A DNA stretch of 64,000 nt from the NCBI RefSeq assembly GCF_007565055.1, contig NC_044559.1, positions 98,540,759-98,604,758 of the forward strand, read 5' to 3'. This DNA is from Rhinopithecus roxellana (Eukaryota; Chordata; Mammalia; Primates; Cercopithecidae). The notes below the pieces were generated by a model. The model did not search any database and was not told the DNA's origin. It saw nothing but the letters and a program-made list of their open reading frames with translations. Shown here one piece after another: positions 11,671 to 24,959 of this stretch; the first letter of the stretch is position 1; every line of letters begins with the position of its first letter. A program made the translations under genes and the position numbers.

Positions 11671-12275
11671 ATTTTTGCATTTAAAATTGACATGATAGTT
11701 TCAACTCTTCCTGCACAAAAGCATTTATTTTGTTATTATAGTAAAAGTTAGAGCAATTGTTTATAAGGTAGTCCTTCATAATGCTGGTATTTTAACTCTA
11801 ATTTATGCCTAACCCACTCTTCTTTACCCTTCCTTGACTTTTCTCAGAATGACCTTCAGATTGGTGGTTTCTGAATAATTTGTAGTTCCCAGAAACTTTA
11901 ACAGTTTCATCCTAATAAATGTATCCCATGTCCAAACCAATGGGACAAAAATTTCCCACTTAAAAAGGTCTTAAGTGTTACTAGAGAATGGAAAACCAGC
12001 CCTTGCTTTCCTGAGCCTTTGTATGTATGGGAAAAGTAGTCATTTAAAAAAATCTGATTATGGTTATGCATCTAGTTATATATCCCTGTACTAATAGCAC
12101 TGGATCTGCCACCGCAACTCTGCCACTGGCTTGCTATGTGACACCTGACATTCTTTGGTTTCTGCCCTGTCTACGTCCTAGGACGGTGACATCAAACAAA
12201 AAAATGGCTGAGAAAGAGTAGACAGAAGAAAGGAAGTGTATTATTACTGTTCGTAGAATTTTCTTTGACCATGTA

Positions 12276-12628
12276 CAGTCTTCCCACCATATCCATGGGC
12301 TGCACTTCCATGGATCCAACCAACTGTAGATAAGAAATATTTTTTTTGGGGGGGGGGGAAAAACTGGGTGGTTGCATCTGTCCTGAACACGTGTAGGCTT
12401 TTTTCTTGTCATTCACTAACTAGTACAGTACAACAACTATTTATATAACATGTACATTGTATTAGGTATTATAAGTAATCTAGAGATGATTTAAAGTATA
12501 TAGGAGGGTGTGCATAGGTTATATGCAAATACTGTGCCATTTTATATCAGGGACTTGAGCATCTGTGGATTTTGTTGTCTCCTGGGGGTCCTGGAATAAA
12601 TCCCCTATGGATTCTGAGGGATGGCTGT
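12276..12628 (-). mobile_element. MER2-like MITE, complete
   Basis: Inverted ends CAGTCTTCCC and GGGATGGCTG, flanked by TA on both sides (12274 and 12629), with internal CATTGTATTAGGTATTATAAG and ATATGCAAATACTGTGCCA. It is a full-length non-autonomous Tigger-family element with a T8G9 run at 12341-12358. Confidence 0.85.
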
Positions 12629-12629
12629 A

Positions 12630-13356
12630 TTAATAAAAGGAAGTGAATTTTTAACAAAGTATGCTATGTTCAAAGAATTGGTTGAGCATACAGTAGTATG
12701 ATAATCAGACAGCTGAAACAGTGGGAGTGAGCTGTCAGGGGGTAGGATGGGTAGTCCTCGCATTTCGTTGAGTATTTAATACAGCAGAACAAATAAGGCC
12801 TGATCACTTATCTTGAAGAGCTCACAATTAATAGAGAGGGCAGAGAGAAGAAGAGATAGGAGAATAAACAATGCTATTAAGCCACAGGGCAAGGGGAGGG
12901 AATCTAGAGAGGGGAGAATCTAAGTACTGCCAAAAGTACTCTTGTGAGGGAGCAGATGTTGGAACTGAGTTCCATCTCAGTTCCTGAAATCATTCCAGAA
13001 TCACATTTTCTGAGCGGGTTTTAACAAAATATTTTAAAGGACCAGTGTGAGCCACATAAAAAATGAAAGATAATTGAGGGCCTACAGTTAGTAATAAACC
13101 CCAGCAGCTGCAATCTACTGAATGCTTCCTTTGTGTCAGGAACTTTGCCAATCATTTAACCTGCATCATTCAATCTAATTCTCTGCATAATCCAGTGAAG
13201 TATGGATTATTGACCCATTATATGGATGAGGAAACTGAGGCTCAGAGAGATTAAGTGACATGTCCAAGGTCTTACAGCTAAGTTTTATATGATATTCAAA
13301 GGAGTTCATTCTTCAGAAGTAATATGATTAGAGGTTTTAAAAGAAATATATGCTCA
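12630..13356. other. Intergenic stretch with MIR
   Basis: A MIR lies at 13110-13282. The rest is purine-rich unannotated sequence. Confidence 0.4.
13110..13282 (-). mobile_element. MIR SINE, antisense
   Basis: CATTATATGGATGAGGAAAC, TGAGGCTCAGAGAGATTAAG and TCCAAGGTCTTACAGCTAAG are classic MIR core blocks. Confidence 0.9.
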
Positions 13357-13972
13357 TGACCAAGCATGGTTGCTCACACCTGTAATCCCAGCACTTTTTT
13401 TTTTGTTTGAGACAGAGGCTGGCTCTGTCACCCAGGCTGGAGTGCAGTGGCATGATCTTGGCTCACTGCAACCTCTGTATCCCGGGTTCACGTGATTCTT
13501 CTGCCTCAGCCTCCCAAGTAGCTGAGACTACAGGCACGCACCACCACGCCTGGCCAAGTTTTGTATTTTTACCAATACAAAATTATGGAGTTTCACCATA
13601 TTGGCCAGGCTGATCTCGAACTCCTGACTTTGTGATCCACCTGCCTCAGCCTCCCAAAGTGCTGGGATTATGGGCATGAGCTACCACACCCAGCCAATCC
13701 CAGCACTTTGGGAGGCCGAGGCAGGTGGATCACCTGAGATCAGGAGTTCAAGACTAGCCTGGGCAACATGATGAAACCCCGTCTCTACCAAAAAAAATAC
13801 AAAAATTAGCTGGGCGTTGTGGTGGGCACCTATAATCTCAGCTACTCATGAGGCTAAGGCAGGGAGAATTGCATGAACCTGGGAGCCAGAGGTCGCAGCA
13901 AGCCAAGATCGCGCCACTGCACTTTAGCCTGGTCGACAGAGCGAGACTCCCGTCTCAAAGAAAAAAAAAAAA
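13357..13972 (+). mobile_element. Alu (plus) interrupted by a second Alu
   Basis: The head at 13357-13395 (CAAGCATGGTTGCTCACACC) continues at 13696-13972 after the insertion. AATCCCAGCACTT is present on both sides of the inserted copy as its target-site duplication. Confidence 0.93.
13396..13695 (-). mobile_element. Alu inserted antisense into another Alu
   Basis: T-rich start, GAGACAGAGGCTGGCTCTGTC, ending at GGCATGAGCTACCACACCCA. It includes a local duplication-like TTACCAATACAAAATTATGG in place of the usual AGTAGAGACGGG block. Confidence 0.93.
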
Positions 13973-14636
13973 ACGATTTTCAAGTGTCAGAGGTAGGAAG
14001 ACCAATTAGGAGGTTATTGCAGTTACTCAGATGAGACTGGGGGACCTAAGGTAGGGCTGTGTGAATGGTGACAATTGAAGAGACTAGGAGATATGATAGA
14101 CATGTTTTTGAACTGGATGGGGTAGGGTAGCAGGGTGAGTACCTGAAGGTTTCTCAAGTGTCTGACCTGGGCAGGAGATGGATGGTGATGCCATTCACAG
14201 AGAAGAGTATCTGAGCTGACTTCTTTTGAGGGGATGGGCATGTATTCATGTCTGGATATGAGGAATTTGAAGAGCCTGTGAGGTATATGAGTGGAGAGAC
14301 CTCTGGCTACTGATATATGAGGTCTGGAGATTAGGGCAAAGATATGGTGGCGGGAGCAGTTAAAGACTGGGAATTATCAGCACATTAATATTTACTAAAG
14401 TTTTGGGAATAGATAAGATCACTCAGAGTTTTGGTCTATCCCAATGGTAAAAGGATGGGTAGGAGAAGAGGATCTCCCTGGGACCAACTAATCAGGAACA
14501 CGTAGAGAAGTAGCAGGAGACCCAGCAAGAGGACTCTGAGGGAAGACAAAGGAAGAGAAAGGATGCTCAACAGGCTGAATGTTTAAAGGAATCAAAATTG
14601 CAGCTAGATAGGAGAAATGAGAAATAAGTTCTAGTG

Positions 14637-14870
14637 TTCTATACCACCGTAGGGTGACTATAGTTAACAATAATATATAGTTTCAAATAGGAGGATATTA
14701 AACATTCACAACACACAAAAATGACAAATATTTGAGATGATGTATATGATAATGACACTAATCTGATAACTACATTATATGTACCAAACATCACTCTGTA
14801 CCCTATGAATGCATACAATTATTTGTCAATTAAAATACACTTTAAAATTTTCTCTTAAATAAAAGATAAG
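14637..14870 (+). mobile_element. L1M-type LINE 3' end
   Basis: GTAGGGTGACTATAGTTAAC, then CATTATATGTACCAAACATC, ACTCTGTACCCTATGAATGC and TTATTTGTCAATTAAAATAC follow the 3' UTR of old mammalian L1 elements. Confidence 0.85.
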
Positions 14871-15002
14871 GGCCAACGAGTCCTCATAACATTTCGATTT
14901 GCAGTCACAATGACCTCAGATGAATCCAGCTGGAGCAAGATACCTTTTTGCACCATCCCCCATACATGACTCTTTAGGTTCATCCATAAACCAACTGGGA
15001 GG

Positions 15003-15110
15003 CAGTAGGGTGTGGTGCAAGATGTGAGTTCTAGTCTTGATTCTACCACGAGCTGTCTGTGGGACACTGAAAGAGTCATTTAGCTTCTCTGGGCCTTAGT
15101 TTGCTCATGT
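15003..15110 (+). mobile_element. MIR SINE
   Basis: TTCTAGTCTTGATTCTACCA, GTCATTTAGCTTCTCTGGGC and CTTAGTTTGCTCATGT follow MIR sense order. Confidence 0.8.
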
Positions 15111-16039
15111 TTCCTCATGTCAGTCAGTCAACAATTAGGATTTCATAAGTAGTTGTTTCTTGTTCTGCAGTTGATCTTGGTTAGCTTTTAAATCATGCAA
15201 ATGACACACACATCCATTGGCTTCTTTATTCTTTATTCTTATTCATCTGGCTTTAGAAAATGTGTTTAGTGAAAACTATGCTTCACTTACTTGGGAGAGG
15301 GATGAGAAATTGCTTTGTTAAGGTTACATGAAGATGGATTCCTATGGTACATGTCCAAAAAGATAGGTTTTCAAGCCCAGGTATATCCCCCAGGTAACTC
15401 AGGAACACTTTTCAAATATGGACTCAGGTTTCCAAGCCTTAGAATCTTGCATGGTGAGCCCAGTGTGTAATAGAACCTTGCACCTACTTTTTGCAAACAT
15501 GCTGATGTGAGCAAACACACATGATATGATTGATGAAGATGGCTGCTGAAAGCAGTGCCTAAAATTCTTGTGATGTCTAAGCTCTCAATGGTAAGTCACT
15601 CTTTTCCATCTTTGTTCCTCCTTTCTCCTCAAATTCTGATCCAAACAAATTTTGCTCATGCTTCTTTGGATGGCTCTATGCTTCTAGCCTCTTTATTCCT
15701 TTTGCCCAGACCTCCTTTCTTCACATATTAAAGTCATACTTGCTTCTCAAGTTCCCACTCAAATGCTGCTCTTCTACTAAGCATTCATTCATTAAACTAG
15801 TATTTATCGTGTGTCTAATATGTGCAAGGCTCTCTGCTAGGCCATTTGCAGTTCACTTCATCAACCAATCCTGAGATCATTATGATAATGGAATAATACT
15901 ATTAACAATCATAACAGCCAACACATGTGACACTTACTGTTTTGCACTTTATACTAATATATGTTGTAATGTTTTCTTGAGAAGAAAGTGGTACAGAATT
16001 ACAGCCTGGTACGAATTCTTTATCTTGATACTGGTTGGT

Positions 16040-16412
16040 GCTCTGCATAGCACTGCTCTAGCCACACCAGCTTCTTCTTTCTATTCCTCAAAAAATGTCA
16101 AGTGCTTTCTTTTCTCATCCCATCCCATTTGTACTTATTGGTAGAGGGCTGCCAGGCAAGCTCCATCTCAGCTTCCAAATGTCACTCTTTCTATGCCTTC
16201 TGTGCATACCCTCTGTAGAGTATCTTGATTCTCCCCAATTATTCCATCACATCACCATTTTTATTACCTTCATGGCATCTGTCACTATAATTACCTTGTT
16301 TATTTGTATACTTGTTTATTGTCCTTCTTACTCATTGCTGTATCCATAGCATTTAACACCAGGCCTGGCAATAGTAGTCATTCAAACATTTGTTGAATAA
16401 ATAAATGAGAGA
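16040..16412 (+). mobile_element. LINE-2 3' end
   Basis: Runs from CTCTAGCCACACCAGCTTCT to the terminal CATAGCATTTAACACCAGGC and TTTGTTGAATAAATAAATGA, typical of L2 3' ends. A related piece lies at about 15640-15790. Confidence 0.7.
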
Positions 16413-19298
16413 TGAAGGGAAGCACAAACAAGTATAGCTTTGGATAAATACCTTGTGAATGCTGTGAACGTCAAGGAAAAGCACTCACATCTTCAGTGAC
16501 TCACTATAAGGTATCCAAACTTCACTTTGCCTTTGAGGGTTGCTATGCTTCCACCCCCAGTGAAGTCTTGCTGAGAAGAGCTTTATAACAACTCCCCCAC
16601 CACAGTATTTCATGAGATTTCTGTTACTGTCAGGTGTCATCACAGTGTTTTTCCATTTTGTGCCAAGGACATGTGATGGGAAGGTTGTTAAAGTCATCTG
16701 GTATGTGTCATGGCATCCGAGCTTTAGATGACTCTTTGAATCACCCAAGTACTGCACAGCCTCTGCTAAACTGGTGCTAGAAAAATGAGCCATCTTTCTG
16801 GCTGAAATGAAAATCTTGCTGGTTGAACAATAACAGAAAAGAACTGTTCGGGCAGCCTGAGTGAATACGTTCTATAATGTCTGCAACTCTTCTGACTCTA
16901 GCGCAGCAAAATGGTAGCTGCAATCTAAACTCTTTTGGCTTTACAATGGTCAAAAATCAAGTGCCACAGGACCTTGTGCAAGGCATGACAGAGTAGTAGA
17001 GACTGTAGAAAACTTGAGAGCACTTGCTCCAACCAAAAACAGTGCTAGTTAGTTCTAACACAATACTACAATGCAGGAATTCAGGCCCAGAATTGCCAGC
17101 TCTTCTGATTTTTCAAGAGAAGCTTGGAATCTGCATGAGGGGATGAAAGTGGGACATGGATGTATGTGGGTATGGCTGTAAATCAAATTCAGCTCAAGTG
17201 GTATTTGTTTATACTGTGTCCAAGTCACTGTTCTAGATATATGTATGTATCAGAAATAAAAAGGAAAAAGAGCTGAGGCCCATGGACTCAAAAAAAAAGC
17301 TTTATTCTAATCATAAAACCAAGATATGTTCTGAAATAAATACAACATAAGACTATATGGGGAGTGCTATGTATTACATAAGTTAACATACTGTATTTTT
17401 TAAATCAGCTGAACTAAAGAATATGCTTAGTAATGCAGTCGATTTACATTCTGGCTCAGGTTTCTTGTCTCACTGCAGACAGGTAACAAGGGATTCTCAG
17501 TCTAGGACCAGCCCATGGGCTACACTTTATCACTGGTCTAAAGTGTAGTGAGAGAAAGAGATAAGATGGCATGAGATGTGGTTATACAGGTAGGCAGGGA
17601 ACCATGCCAAGCCCAGATGGACTGGTGAAGTCTTCACTAAAAAGGCAATAAAATGTGAGTAAAAAAGCTTCAGTGATTCCCTGAGATCCTTAGAGTCCTA
17701 GGGTTTGAAATGTTGCATAGAGAAAAACCAAGCTGTACTGAGGTGGGGATAAGAGGTAGTCTGTGAATCTGACTCAGGAGTCATTTGCTTATGCACACTA
17801 GTCTCACAGGGTGTGATAAAAAAATCATACATTAATATATTTGTGTAGTATGATCTAAGAATGTGTTCATTTTGCAAATGCCAAGAGCTAGTGGCAGAGC
17901 TTGAAAACCGGTGACCACAGGCATGTTTCATTTGGCCCATACAATATTATTAGGGAAAAAAAATTAGTTGCCAATATTTAAAAAACTTCAAAATCTGGCA
18001 GAGCTGGACTTATATTCCCACAAGGTAACCTCATTAGAAGAGGAATGTGCTTACCCAGCACCCATCAGTCCTTAATGTCTTATACCTGACTTGTATATTA
18101 ATTGGGATAGTGGTTATGCCACAGTAACAAATGACTAAAACATCTCTGGCTTACTAGAAAAGTTTGTTTCTTGCGTACATTGCTTATCCATGGTGGGTTG
18201 ACTGTGTTTCTGCTCCACATCATCTTCACCCCAGCACCAGAGCAGGGAGCAGTCTCTCTGGAGCATCACTGGAGTGAGGAAAGGGTACATGAAAAAAAAT
18301 ACACTACCTCCTAAAGTATCTGCTGTTATTTCATTGCCCAAAGCAAGTTCCGTGGCAAACGTGAAGGCATTGGGGCGGGGAAGTGTAATCCACCCTCAGG
18401 GAGAGGCAGCTAATATTTATGTACAATAGTCTACCACAACCCCTTTGCTTAGATGACCTGTCTAGTCTCCATAGACATTTCAGTGTGACCACTCTGGGCT
18501 AAGGAACTTGAGAATCTAGTTTTATCATGGCCAGAAGCATGAGGGCTACTCCAAAGCTTACAATGCTACAGCTGTCACTACTACATTTGTTTTATCATTC
18601 TTTAGAGCCACGTGTTCTTAAATCGGTTAATATTTCACAGGCTTTTCCCTCGATACTCTTTACTTCTTATTTCAGGCTCCACCTGGGCAAGGCACACTAA
18701 CTATGATAGCAGTGTCAGAAAGCCAGGCTGTGTGATAGCTCTAGCTCCACTCTTCACCGCACTTAAGCACTGGCTTCCAGTGGGTGGGGTGTGCGCCCAG
18801 ACTGAGCTGTCAGATGTGTATTGCAGCATCGTTGAAGTCTAAGGCTTTACCCTAAAGAACAGGTAAATGATTAGGCATGTGAAGCTCAACATTACAAACT
18901 GTCCATGTACCCAGCTCTGCTCATGGAAATGTGGAAAGCACAAGCCTTGTTGGAGAGCAAGGGGACTACCAGAGGATGTAGATTTGAGTGCCAAATTGTG
19001 AGGTATTCTTTTAGTTTACCAGTTGCCCGTGTGGACTGGCATCGGCAGGGGTAGGCTCTGTGAGGTGGTCAAATTTATGTAGGAGTTGACATATGGAAAG
19101 AGAACATTGCGCATGAGTTCAAAGTTACTACTGGTTTCACCTAAATTCAGAATCTCTGGAAGTCTGATGGGCTTATACAATATTATAGAGTTGGTTAGCT
19201 GCCTTTAAAATGTTTTTAAAGTTTTCTATTGAAATATTTTTGTCAGGTCTTGAGTCCCACTTAATTCTGACTAGCAGGTGGAACATGGAAGTGCCGTG

Positions 19299-19613
19299 GG
19301 GCTGGGTGGCTCACACCTGTAATCTCAACACTTTGGGAGGCCGAGGCGGGCAGATCACCTGGGGTCAAGAGTTTGAGACCAGCCTGGATTACATGGTGAA
19401 AACCCATCTCTACTAAAAATACAAAAAAAAAAAAAAAAAAAAAAGCCAGGCATAGTGGCGGGTGCCTGTAATATCATCTGCTTCGGAGGCTGAGGCAGGA
19501 AAATCGCTCGAACCCAGGAGGCGGGAGGCGGAGGTTGCAGTGAGCCGAGATTGCGCTATTGCACTCCAGCCTGGGAGACAAGAGCAAAACTCCATCTCAG
19601 AAAAAGAGAAAGT
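19299..19613 (+). mobile_element. Alu element
   Basis: GGGCTGGGTGGCTCACACCTG through GCACTCCAGCCTGGGAGACA. An A run of about 23 nt forms the middle linker and the 3' tail is short (CAGAAAAAGAGAAAG). Confidence 0.95.
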
Positions 19614-22600
19614 GCATTGGTTACGCTCAGCAGCCACAGGGCTGTTCTTCCCCACCTTGCATGTCTTCTCACATTCTTCAGCATGCACTGCCTATGATGT
19701 GCTGCAGTAGTTTTATTTCCACTAGTCATTCTACAATTTCCTGTCCTGAGGAGCCCTAATTTAGATTTCACACAGAGGCTGGTGGTATTCTCCTCACTTT
19801 GACGGTAGTGGGTAGGGAACTGATGTATACTGTGCCTGGGAGAGCACCTGGAAAGTGGCAGGCACTGAGTTACATGTTGTGAAATGAGACGAATGATTGG
19901 AGGGATGTATGGGTTTGGAGAACCACATGATCCATCCTTCTCTTCTCAGTTACATGCTCCTTTATTCCATCCTCTTACTGGCTTTGAGAGAGATGGGATG
20001 AAAATGAGGTAGATATCTGACTTGCCAGAAAGAAGGATTTTAAATAGCATAGCATCCATTTGCCTTCTTTTCCTTCCTCTAATGATATTAAACAGAGATG
20101 TGGGATAGAAATGAAGAAAGTAGGTTGGATTTTAGAGGAAACAGGGAAAGGAGGAGGAGCTGTGGTGAATGGTGAAACACATTTACTCAGCTACACCAAG
20201 GTGGAGGCAACCAAACTAACTTTGTTATAGATAGGAAGGTTCATGATGGGTTATCCACACTCTTGCCTGGTTTCTCAGTGGCCAGTCAGTGATGAGGATG
20301 AGCACCATCACCCATGGCCACAGGAAGAATGGCCACTTCAGCAGCGTGACTGTGTGCCCTTTGCTCATGAGGTATTGGTACATCCATACCCCAATTATTA
20401 AGGACTTTTTGGCTAAAGAGATCGTGCAACTGGAATGGGCCAGTGGAGGTTGGTGACACAAGCTAGTCCTTGGTGAATGAAGTCATTAGAATCAAAAGCT
20501 GTGCTTTCCTTCACTTTCCAAGTTGGTTGAGCCTGTAAAGAAAATGGTATAGAGTAACATTCCCTATTTACTGCTCCTTGCCCTCTGATATTTGCTGGCT
20601 CATTCATTCTTGCACTCAACAAATATTTCTTCAGCACTTATAAGGTGTTAGGCACTATCCTGGGTACTATAGATATAGCATAGAACAAAACAAAGTCCCT
20701 GTCCCCAGGGAGTGTACAGTCTAGTATGAAGACCTGGTGGCATACATCATGTGACAGAACATTTTTGAAAAGCTGGCAAGTCATTATTCTATCTCAGCTC
20801 TCAGAATTATGCCAATGGTTGAATTAGATGACAAAGGAGAAGTGGTAATTGAGGATGCTGGGGGGAGAGGGGGGAATCAGGCAGGGAGATCATGTTTTTT
20901 GGGATATCAGAGTTCCATGGTGGTCCTAGAAAAGAAGTCTTCAGAGGTATTGCTTCTGGTGTGCTTCCTGTGGCATTCTAAGATAGTTCTTCTCACTGCC
21001 TTAGAATCCCCTGAGCATGTTCATCTCAACTTTGCTATGGAACTCTTTTGGAATTGGTGAGGAGTCTCAGGATGTCCAGTTGGAAATGCAACCCTCAGGG
21101 CATTTTATTCCCTAACTCCAGAAGCACTAGGGGCGGAAGAGTAAAAATTCTTCACTTTATGTTCACCTGCTTGCACATATCATATGTAGCTATCAATGAA
21201 TAAGTGTAGCAGATACAATGGTAAATTTCATTTTACTCTATTTTGAACTATCTGCATTTAATTCTATTAAAGAAACGAAAGCTGTTGGGCTTGTTACTAA
21301 GGATACTTACCAGAATCTGCTCTATTATTTAATTTTTGTATTGGTATATATTTAGCCAGGTGACCGTGTAAAGAAATTACACCACTGCCTTCCACCTCGT
21401 ATTATTAAAATAACTCTTGAAAAGTTTGGTACAAATCTCAATCTTGTAAATGCTTACTTCTGGACAATTTGATCATCAATTCATGAAACAGAAGCAGTGT
21501 GATATACCTGCGAGATTACACACCATGTAATATGCCACAGCCTCTTCCAGCAAAGCAAGAATACCAAGACTCACTCAGATAAGAAGTTAGTTTTTGGATC
21601 TGGCTTCTTTAGAGAGACTCAGAAGATGCCTTATTATTTTTGTGATTTATTTCTGGGCTTCTCACATATCCCTGTCATACAGCCAAACATGAGCTGATGC
21701 TGATAATAGTTTATTGGCCATGGAGAAAATCCTCAGTCTTGATGGAACTCCAGGATGACACCAAATGAACAGCGAGGAACATCAGGATGCCAAAAAAGTC
21801 CTTATTTACAGAGGAAAGGAGGCTAGCTGCTTATGTGTTCAATGAAGAAATAGATGCCTCTTAAAAGTATTGAAATAATACTGCATAGTGTATTGCCATA
21901 ATTTGGCAATGCAGTGATAGCATATTTTAATTTAATAAATTCAATAATTTAGTTAGAATATAAAATGAAAAAAAAAAAACAGCAAATATCCAGAACTTAT
22001 CAATCACAATTCATTTTTTACAGTAATGTCAATCAATGAAAAGCTTAAATACATATTTATAAGCTGGCAGGCCAAATATTATGTTAGAAATACATAATGT
22101 ATGTCACATTCAATCCACATATACATGTATAAATATATTCATATACACACATATGCAAGTTAAATCTTGAATGTCATATTTTGGATACTTCTGAGTAAAC
22201 TTATGACCTTCTGCTTGATTGGAACCAAAGCATATCACATATACCTAAAGTCAAATTTTTGGGTATATAAACACAACTATTTAATACGTAAACAGGTATA
22301 CATCATTGAGTTTCTGGTTCAGGATAAACACCTTCTCTCAAAGACTGAGTCAGAAATTCGTAACTCTTAGATAGGAAGTTAGGACACCTATATTCTGATC
22401 CTGGCTTTACAGGCTCAGAACTTTTGGGGAAAGTTTTTTTTTTTTAAACTTCTCAAGGGTCTAACTTTACCCATCATAAAATAATTTTGGTGCAAGGGTA
22501 GTGGCACATTTTTTAATTTGGGATACCATGCAGATGCAACCTAGCCCCATTCTTTATGCAAAGTAGATTATCTGTGCATTTCTTCTGCATTGATAGTGAG

Positions 22601-23529
22601 TCCTTACTGGGGACAACTCATTCCACTTGGCAACAATCTTTAATGAACAGGCAATATATAACATTGCTGAAAGTCTCTAAGCACTCATTTAATTTTATAA
22701 AAGGATCATTACCATCAAAGAAAGACAGTACCTAATTCATAAAGTAGATATAAGGACTAAGTAAGCAAATGGAATGTGCTTAGAACAGAGAATAGCAAGT
22801 AGTGAGCACTCCAGTTTTAGTGGTGATGATGACAGTTACTACTATCACTACTACCATATGCTAAGCTGGTAACTAGAATCAAAGTTAAAACAGCCACGGT
22901 CTCTGCCTCAGTAGAATTTAGATTCATGCAGTGTATGGGTTGCAAACTCATAGTCAGGATGTACAAATATAAGAAATGAGGCTGTGGCAGTGATACCTGT
23001 AGACCCCATACCTGGCTGGAGAGGGCAGGGACAATTTGGCCCCAGCAGGTTGTTACCTTCTGGGAATGAGGTCCATTGTTGCCAAATCTTGCTTTTTAAG
23101 AGAAGTTAGCAACTTGATTATGTGAAATCTCCCAACTTGTAAGAATGGACCATAAATGTAAATTAATAAAACAAAACAAATGCTCTGTGGGCTAAAAGCA
23201 ACTGCATGTTGATGGCTCCTAGAAGTGCCAGTCAAGTTTTTGACATGCTGGCTATAGTATCTCCAATTCTCCACTTTTTGAGATGGCCTGAACAGATGTG
23301 GGCAAAATTTACTTGTCAATTAATCTTTAATTCTTGGCTCCCCCAAGAAATGCACAGAATTTATAAGCTGGGAGCTTGCAGGGCACATATGAATGTTAGA
23401 GACTGTCATCTCATCAGTGACCACAGAGGCACAAAGAGGACCAACGGGGTGGATTGACCAGGACTCATATGACATGGGATTAGACAACTCCCTTTTGCCA
23501 GAAAACACAAGGAGACTGTAGAGCACGGA
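19614..23529. other. Intergenic stretch immediately downstream of ANK3
   Basis: Nearly repeat-poor. MIR-like pieces occur at 22370-22460 and 22725-22815, and an old interspersed repeat with CAACAAATATTTCTTCAGCA lies at about 20610-20740. A short minus-strand reading frame at 20225-20461 has a hydrophobic segment. Part of this region could be an extended 3' UTR of ANK3. Confidence 0.4.
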
Positions 23530-24959
23530 TAGGTGAAGAGTTTAACACAATTTATTTTATGCTTAAATAATCAACTAGGTCATCCAGTGTATGGTTTTTC
23601 ATACATATGTCATTAGAGCTACGTGTCAATGAATGCTGATTTTATGTGAATATAATCAACAAATTAAAGAATTTCACCAAAACCCAAATAAAAATGCCCT
23701 TGAAAACACAGCAGCCTTATTAACCTAATATGACACTGCTAGAATGGTTACAAATGATTGGCTTACTGAAAGGTGTCTACATCTTATAGCCAGTACACAA
23801 TACAGTAATAATTTTACAGCGTGCTGCCATTCTACTAGCTAAGAATTTCTGTTCAGTCCGTTTTAAATACCCCCAACTGGGGCCTCTTATGAGCACCATC
23901 CACCTCTAAAGCGGCAAGCATTTACCCACTTTTAAGCACTAACAGTTAGCATCCCCCCACCCCCTAAAGCAACTACCGTATAGGTTATTTTTTTTTGTTG
24001 TTTTTAGGTCATTTCATTGAAAAATTGGCAATAGCAACAAATATTAGATGAAGGGCTTTGTGTGTACAGATAAAATCTTTTGTGTTGCAGTATATTGTAG
24101 TGTTTGCAAAATTGGAAAAGATTTAATCAAAATAAGGTGATACACATGCATCAAAATATTAGTATTCTGAAGAAAAAAATTTTTCACAGAACTACAGAAT
24201 TCCTCATTTTGGGAATTATTTAGATTTGCAGCAGATTTTAAAGATTTGTTTTTCTTTTTAAAATCAAGCTAGCAGTTTTGCATATACAAACATTATAATT
24301 GCTAATATACAAGAATCAGTGAAGAGTCCCCCCCCGCCCCGGAATCCCTCCCTCCTCTTCTAGGGTGAAGTCACTTGAGACCCCTATTTGTTAAATGCAT
24401 TTGCAATATTCTGTTTGTGTTCTAAGAGGCAGTGCCTTATCAACATTTTATTCTATTTTTCTGTTAGAATTTATACAGTGTTATTATTTACAGCAAAACT
24501 ATCGATGTTTTAAAAAAGAAACAAATAGTGTTTATACCCTGACAGTTTGGGTCCAAGAAAAATAAGGCGAGCTGTTGTAGATTTAGTAATTTTAGTGTTT
24601 CTCTGTGATTTGATCATTCCATCTCCTTCTGTCCCTTCCAATGGCAGGAATTTCTTCCTTTTGTAAATGACACCAAATTACTTGAGATAAACTGTTAACA
24701 GCATGGCTTCTTGTATATACACTGCATTGCTAATTGCACACGCGCCAATCCGGAAATGAAAGTGATTTCCATGCTCTGTAAATTGGCTCATGCTAAATTA
24801 AAATGTGGGTGGTTTTCTTTTCTTTTCTTTTTGCATAAAAAAAATCATGCCATTAATGTGTGGAAGCAGCGAACACACACACACTTCTCGGTGAATTTTT
24901 ACTTCCTGCTGACATTTCTTCCATGAATTTCTCAATACTGGCAGTAAAAACTTATGATC
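23530..24959 (-). other. ANK3: ANK3 terminal exon, mostly 3' UTR
   Basis: A good acceptor, CTGTCTTTCCACAG|GATCATAAG, starts the exon at 24959. It follows the GTGAGG donor placed 17 nt after the ancestral stop codon, a distance too short to trigger decay. The roughly 1.4 kb downstream is free of Alu and other recognised repeats, unlike its flanks, as expected for a conserved 3' UTR. If the upstream frameshift is real, the first 8 nt here are coding. The exon is identified from splice signals and repeat absence, without direct transcript evidence. Confidence 0.75.
23551..23556 (-). terminator. ANK3: Poly(A) signal AATAAA for ANK3
   Basis: The minus strand reads GCATAAAATAAATTGTG here. A GT/T-rich stretch (CTTGTGTTTTCTGG on the minus strand, about 23493-23506) follows within the distance expected of a downstream element, so cleavage near 23525-23540 is plausible. 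Longer UTR forms using later signals cannot be excluded. Confidence 0.6.

Larger units (their letters stand above)
10429..12275. other. Intergenic stretch with LTR remnant and MIR
   Basis: Besides the ERV1-like LTR (10850-11172) and the MIR (11558-11670), the sequence is AT-rich without recognisable genes. Confidence 0.4.
13973..19298. other. Intergenic stretch
   Basis: Contains an L1 3' end (14637-14870), a MIR (15003-15110) and LINE-2-like sequence (15640-16412). From 16413 to 19298 I recognise no gene or young repeat. The segment 18100-18440 has the look of an old interspersed repeat but I cannot name it. Confidence 0.4.
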
